Of a stretch of 64,000 bases of DNA, positions 62,401 to 64,000 are shown piece after piece. Every line of letters starts with the position of its first letter. Positions within the stretch are counted from its first letter, which is position 1. Made by a program: the position numbers and the translations under genes. The notes beneath the pieces are model-generated. The model made no database searches. It saw only the letters and a list, made by a program, of their open reading frames with translations, and was not told where the DNA came from. The stretch spans positions 10,878,327-10,942,326 of the forward strand of contig OY718803.1 of assembly GCA_963070105.1 (NCBI GenBank). The letters run 5' to 3'. This stretch comes from Litomosoides sigmodontis. Lineage: Eukaryota > Nematoda > Chromadorea > Rhabditida > Onchocercidae.

Positions 62401-63854
62401 GTACGAAGATGGTGTCGAAACCACACCATTCGGAATCTTTCACGAGCCAAACGTCTTCTCCGCTCCACAACTGCCCCTTCCACCTCATTATTATCCTCAT
62501 TTCCATGGTCATCTACCTGCAAGGAAATATGATTTTCCCATTTTTTGCAGTATGAAGTTATCGAAATCGAAGTGAGCTGTTACCCAATACAATACATCGT
62601 ACTTAGACGAATGGGATGTATATACACGTCATGTGATAGACATACGGCACATGCTATGAAGCATCACCACAAGCTGGTAGGGTCGAACATACCATGACAA
62701 GAACGTCAAAGCGACTGATTGTATGTTTCAATTTACTGAAATGCGATGGAAAATGAATTACAAGGTCTGCTCCAACAATAGCTAATATTTCACGAAATGG
62801 CGGCTGATGATTCTCGTAATGTACACGTTGTGCCAGTGGGTATTCACCGTCGCGAAATTCGACGATAACCTGATTTTCACGTGTTCGTTGTGGTTGTTGG
62901 TCAACCTTAAAAGAAGATGAGAAAAAGGCGATAGCGAGCCAACATTATCAGTCCAATAACAAAGAATATTATAAACAGTGACATAAGTTCACTTTTTTCC
63001 TAATAATAACTCGAGGGTTATCTACTGAACACGTTGGAATTTAGCAACATTAGCAAAATAGTTTGTTACAAAGATCGAAATGTACTTACGTAATTTCGAA
63101 TATGTATTTTATGATTTGCAGCAACGGCGCCACGAATAATTTTGCGAATGGATAAAGCGCACAGAAATTGCAGTGTAGGAATCTGTCGGAATGGTGGAGC
63201 ACTCGAGTACAGCTCTTTAGATTTTTCTTCCTCAGTAGGCGGTATGAAATTCGAAAATGAAACGGACGTAATAATTTTAACTTCGAACACATTTGGTGCT
63301 TGACGACGTACTTGTAGCAGCTAAAAAACAAATTTTTCATGTAATAAAACGGTATAAATTGAAACCAAGTCTCAGTTGTTGCTACCATAATCGAACACTA
63401 AATTAGAGTCTAATACACGTAGTTATCAACTGAACATCTGTGAGGACACGTATTGTACACGGTGCACTGAAGCAAAACCTACTAATGAAACTGCAAATCT
63501 CATTGATGGTTATATTTTGAATAAATCGTAAAATAGCAAAAATGGATATCCCAAGCATAATCGAAAGTATCGTTATTACCTGATCTTCATAGGGCATAAC
63601 AAGAATACCACCAATTTTCAACAATTCCCATAAAATTCTTCGATGCGACTGTGGGACAGAGGCACCACAGTATACACGATCATATCTGCTGTAGTGATGT
63701 GGGCTAAGATGCAATCCATTACCACAGGCAAATTCTGGAATTGCCCAATCGTAACATTGCGTTTCCGGACAATGCAATGTCTCGATAACTAATGAACGTG
63801 AGTATTCTATGATATTTGAATGGATTTCAACACCATGATTAGTACCACTGCTAC
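59424..63854 (-). CDS. PCMTD1/2-like protein (isoaspartate methyltransferase-like domain plus SOCS-type box), 5' end missing
   Basis: Nine minus-strand exons are in the window: 63854-63580, 63320-63090, 62905-62693, 62516-62374, 62182-62084, 61786-61667, 61127-60089, 59833-59729, 59582-59424 (TAA). All are GT/AG and in phase, about 794 residues. The first visible exon enters with two bases of a codon, so the start and SAM motif I lie beyond position 64000. It follows human PCMTD1: NHGVEIHSNIIEYS, YDRVYCGASV, LLKIGGILVMPYEDQ, then a BC-box-like TLQFLCALSIRKIIR and the C-terminal LPLNRALKEYI, equivalent to the human LPLPESLKAYL Cul box. PCMTD proteins are thought to be Cullin-RING substrate receptors that recognise isoaspartate-like damage. 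Between the BC box and the end are inserts absent from the human protein, notably a 346-codon exon rich in Asp, Ser and Asn (60089-61127) that contains KKRVNFPP. It converges on lin-10. Confidence 0.93.
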
Positions 63855-64000
63855 CTGTAAATAAGGAAGAGAACAATTAATGTACAGCTATATACAATAC
63901 ACTTTTAAAAAAATTTTTCCTGTTTAAATTTTCATATTGCAATAGTTCATTTTGATTCCTAATACGAGTGAGATTGTGCTAAGAATATAGTAGTGAGTAC
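63855..64000 (-). other. Intron of the PCMTD-like gene running off the window
   Basis: The last 146 bases are noncoding on the minus strand and end at the TTTACAG acceptor of the exon that starts at 63854. The upstream exons lie outside the window. Confidence 0.8.

Overview
The window is AT-rich nuclear DNA from a nematode. Genes are interrupted by spliceosomal introns, many ending in the TTTTCAG-type acceptor usual in worms, and there are worm-type orthologues of LIN-10/Mint and MAU-2/SCC4. Genes are sparse (seven in 64 kb) and some introns run to several kilobases, one to almost 10 kb. That resembles a filarial or other Spirurina (clade III) parasite more than Caenorhabditis, but no species can be named from sequence alone. 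All gene models were built by hand from splice signals, reading-phase continuity and remembered family sequences. No database search was run.

Left part (1-23 kb). The first 7 kb show no convincing gene and hold a 200-base run of N. Three minus-strand loci follow. A secreted or membrane-anchored C-type lectin-like protein with a Cys-rich tail lies at 7080-8922. A 210-residue four-pass membrane protein of unassigned family lies at 11811-15847. At 18770-19796 there are short exons that join in phase into a CUB-domain fragment. A roughly 230-bp direct duplication sits at 16731 and 18076.

Middle (23-33 kb). A three-exon plus-strand gene encodes a 95-residue insulin-like peptide precursor (signal peptide, B chain, polybasic cleavage site, A chain). 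It converges on mau-2, a complete 12-exon minus-strand gene for the cohesin-loader subunit MAU2/SCC4 (589 residues). A tRNA-like, SINE-like element lies in mau-2 intron 6. About 2 kb of intergenic DNA with a strong hairpin and a 118-bp (GT)n array separates mau-2 from the divergently transcribed lin-10.

Right part (33-64 kb). lin-10, the Mint/X11 scaffold gene, spans about 24.6 kb in 21 exons (1315 residues). It has a distant first exon, low-complexity N-terminal exons, a probable CASK/LIN-2 docking motif, a PTB domain interrupted by a 27-nt microexon, two PDZ domains and the family C-terminal tail. A pair of same-frame antisense ORFs is nested in its first intron. Converging on lin-10 from the right is a 5'-truncated gene for a PCMTD1/2-like protein: an isoaspartate-methyltransferase-like fold joined to a SOCS-type BC box and Cul box, with a large acidic insert that carries a possible PP1-docking motif. 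Functionally the window mixes secreted or surface proteins (lectin, CUB fragment, insulin-like hormone), a neuronal/epithelial scaffold, a chromatin factor and a probable ubiquitin-ligase adaptor. Nothing in gene spacing suggests operons.
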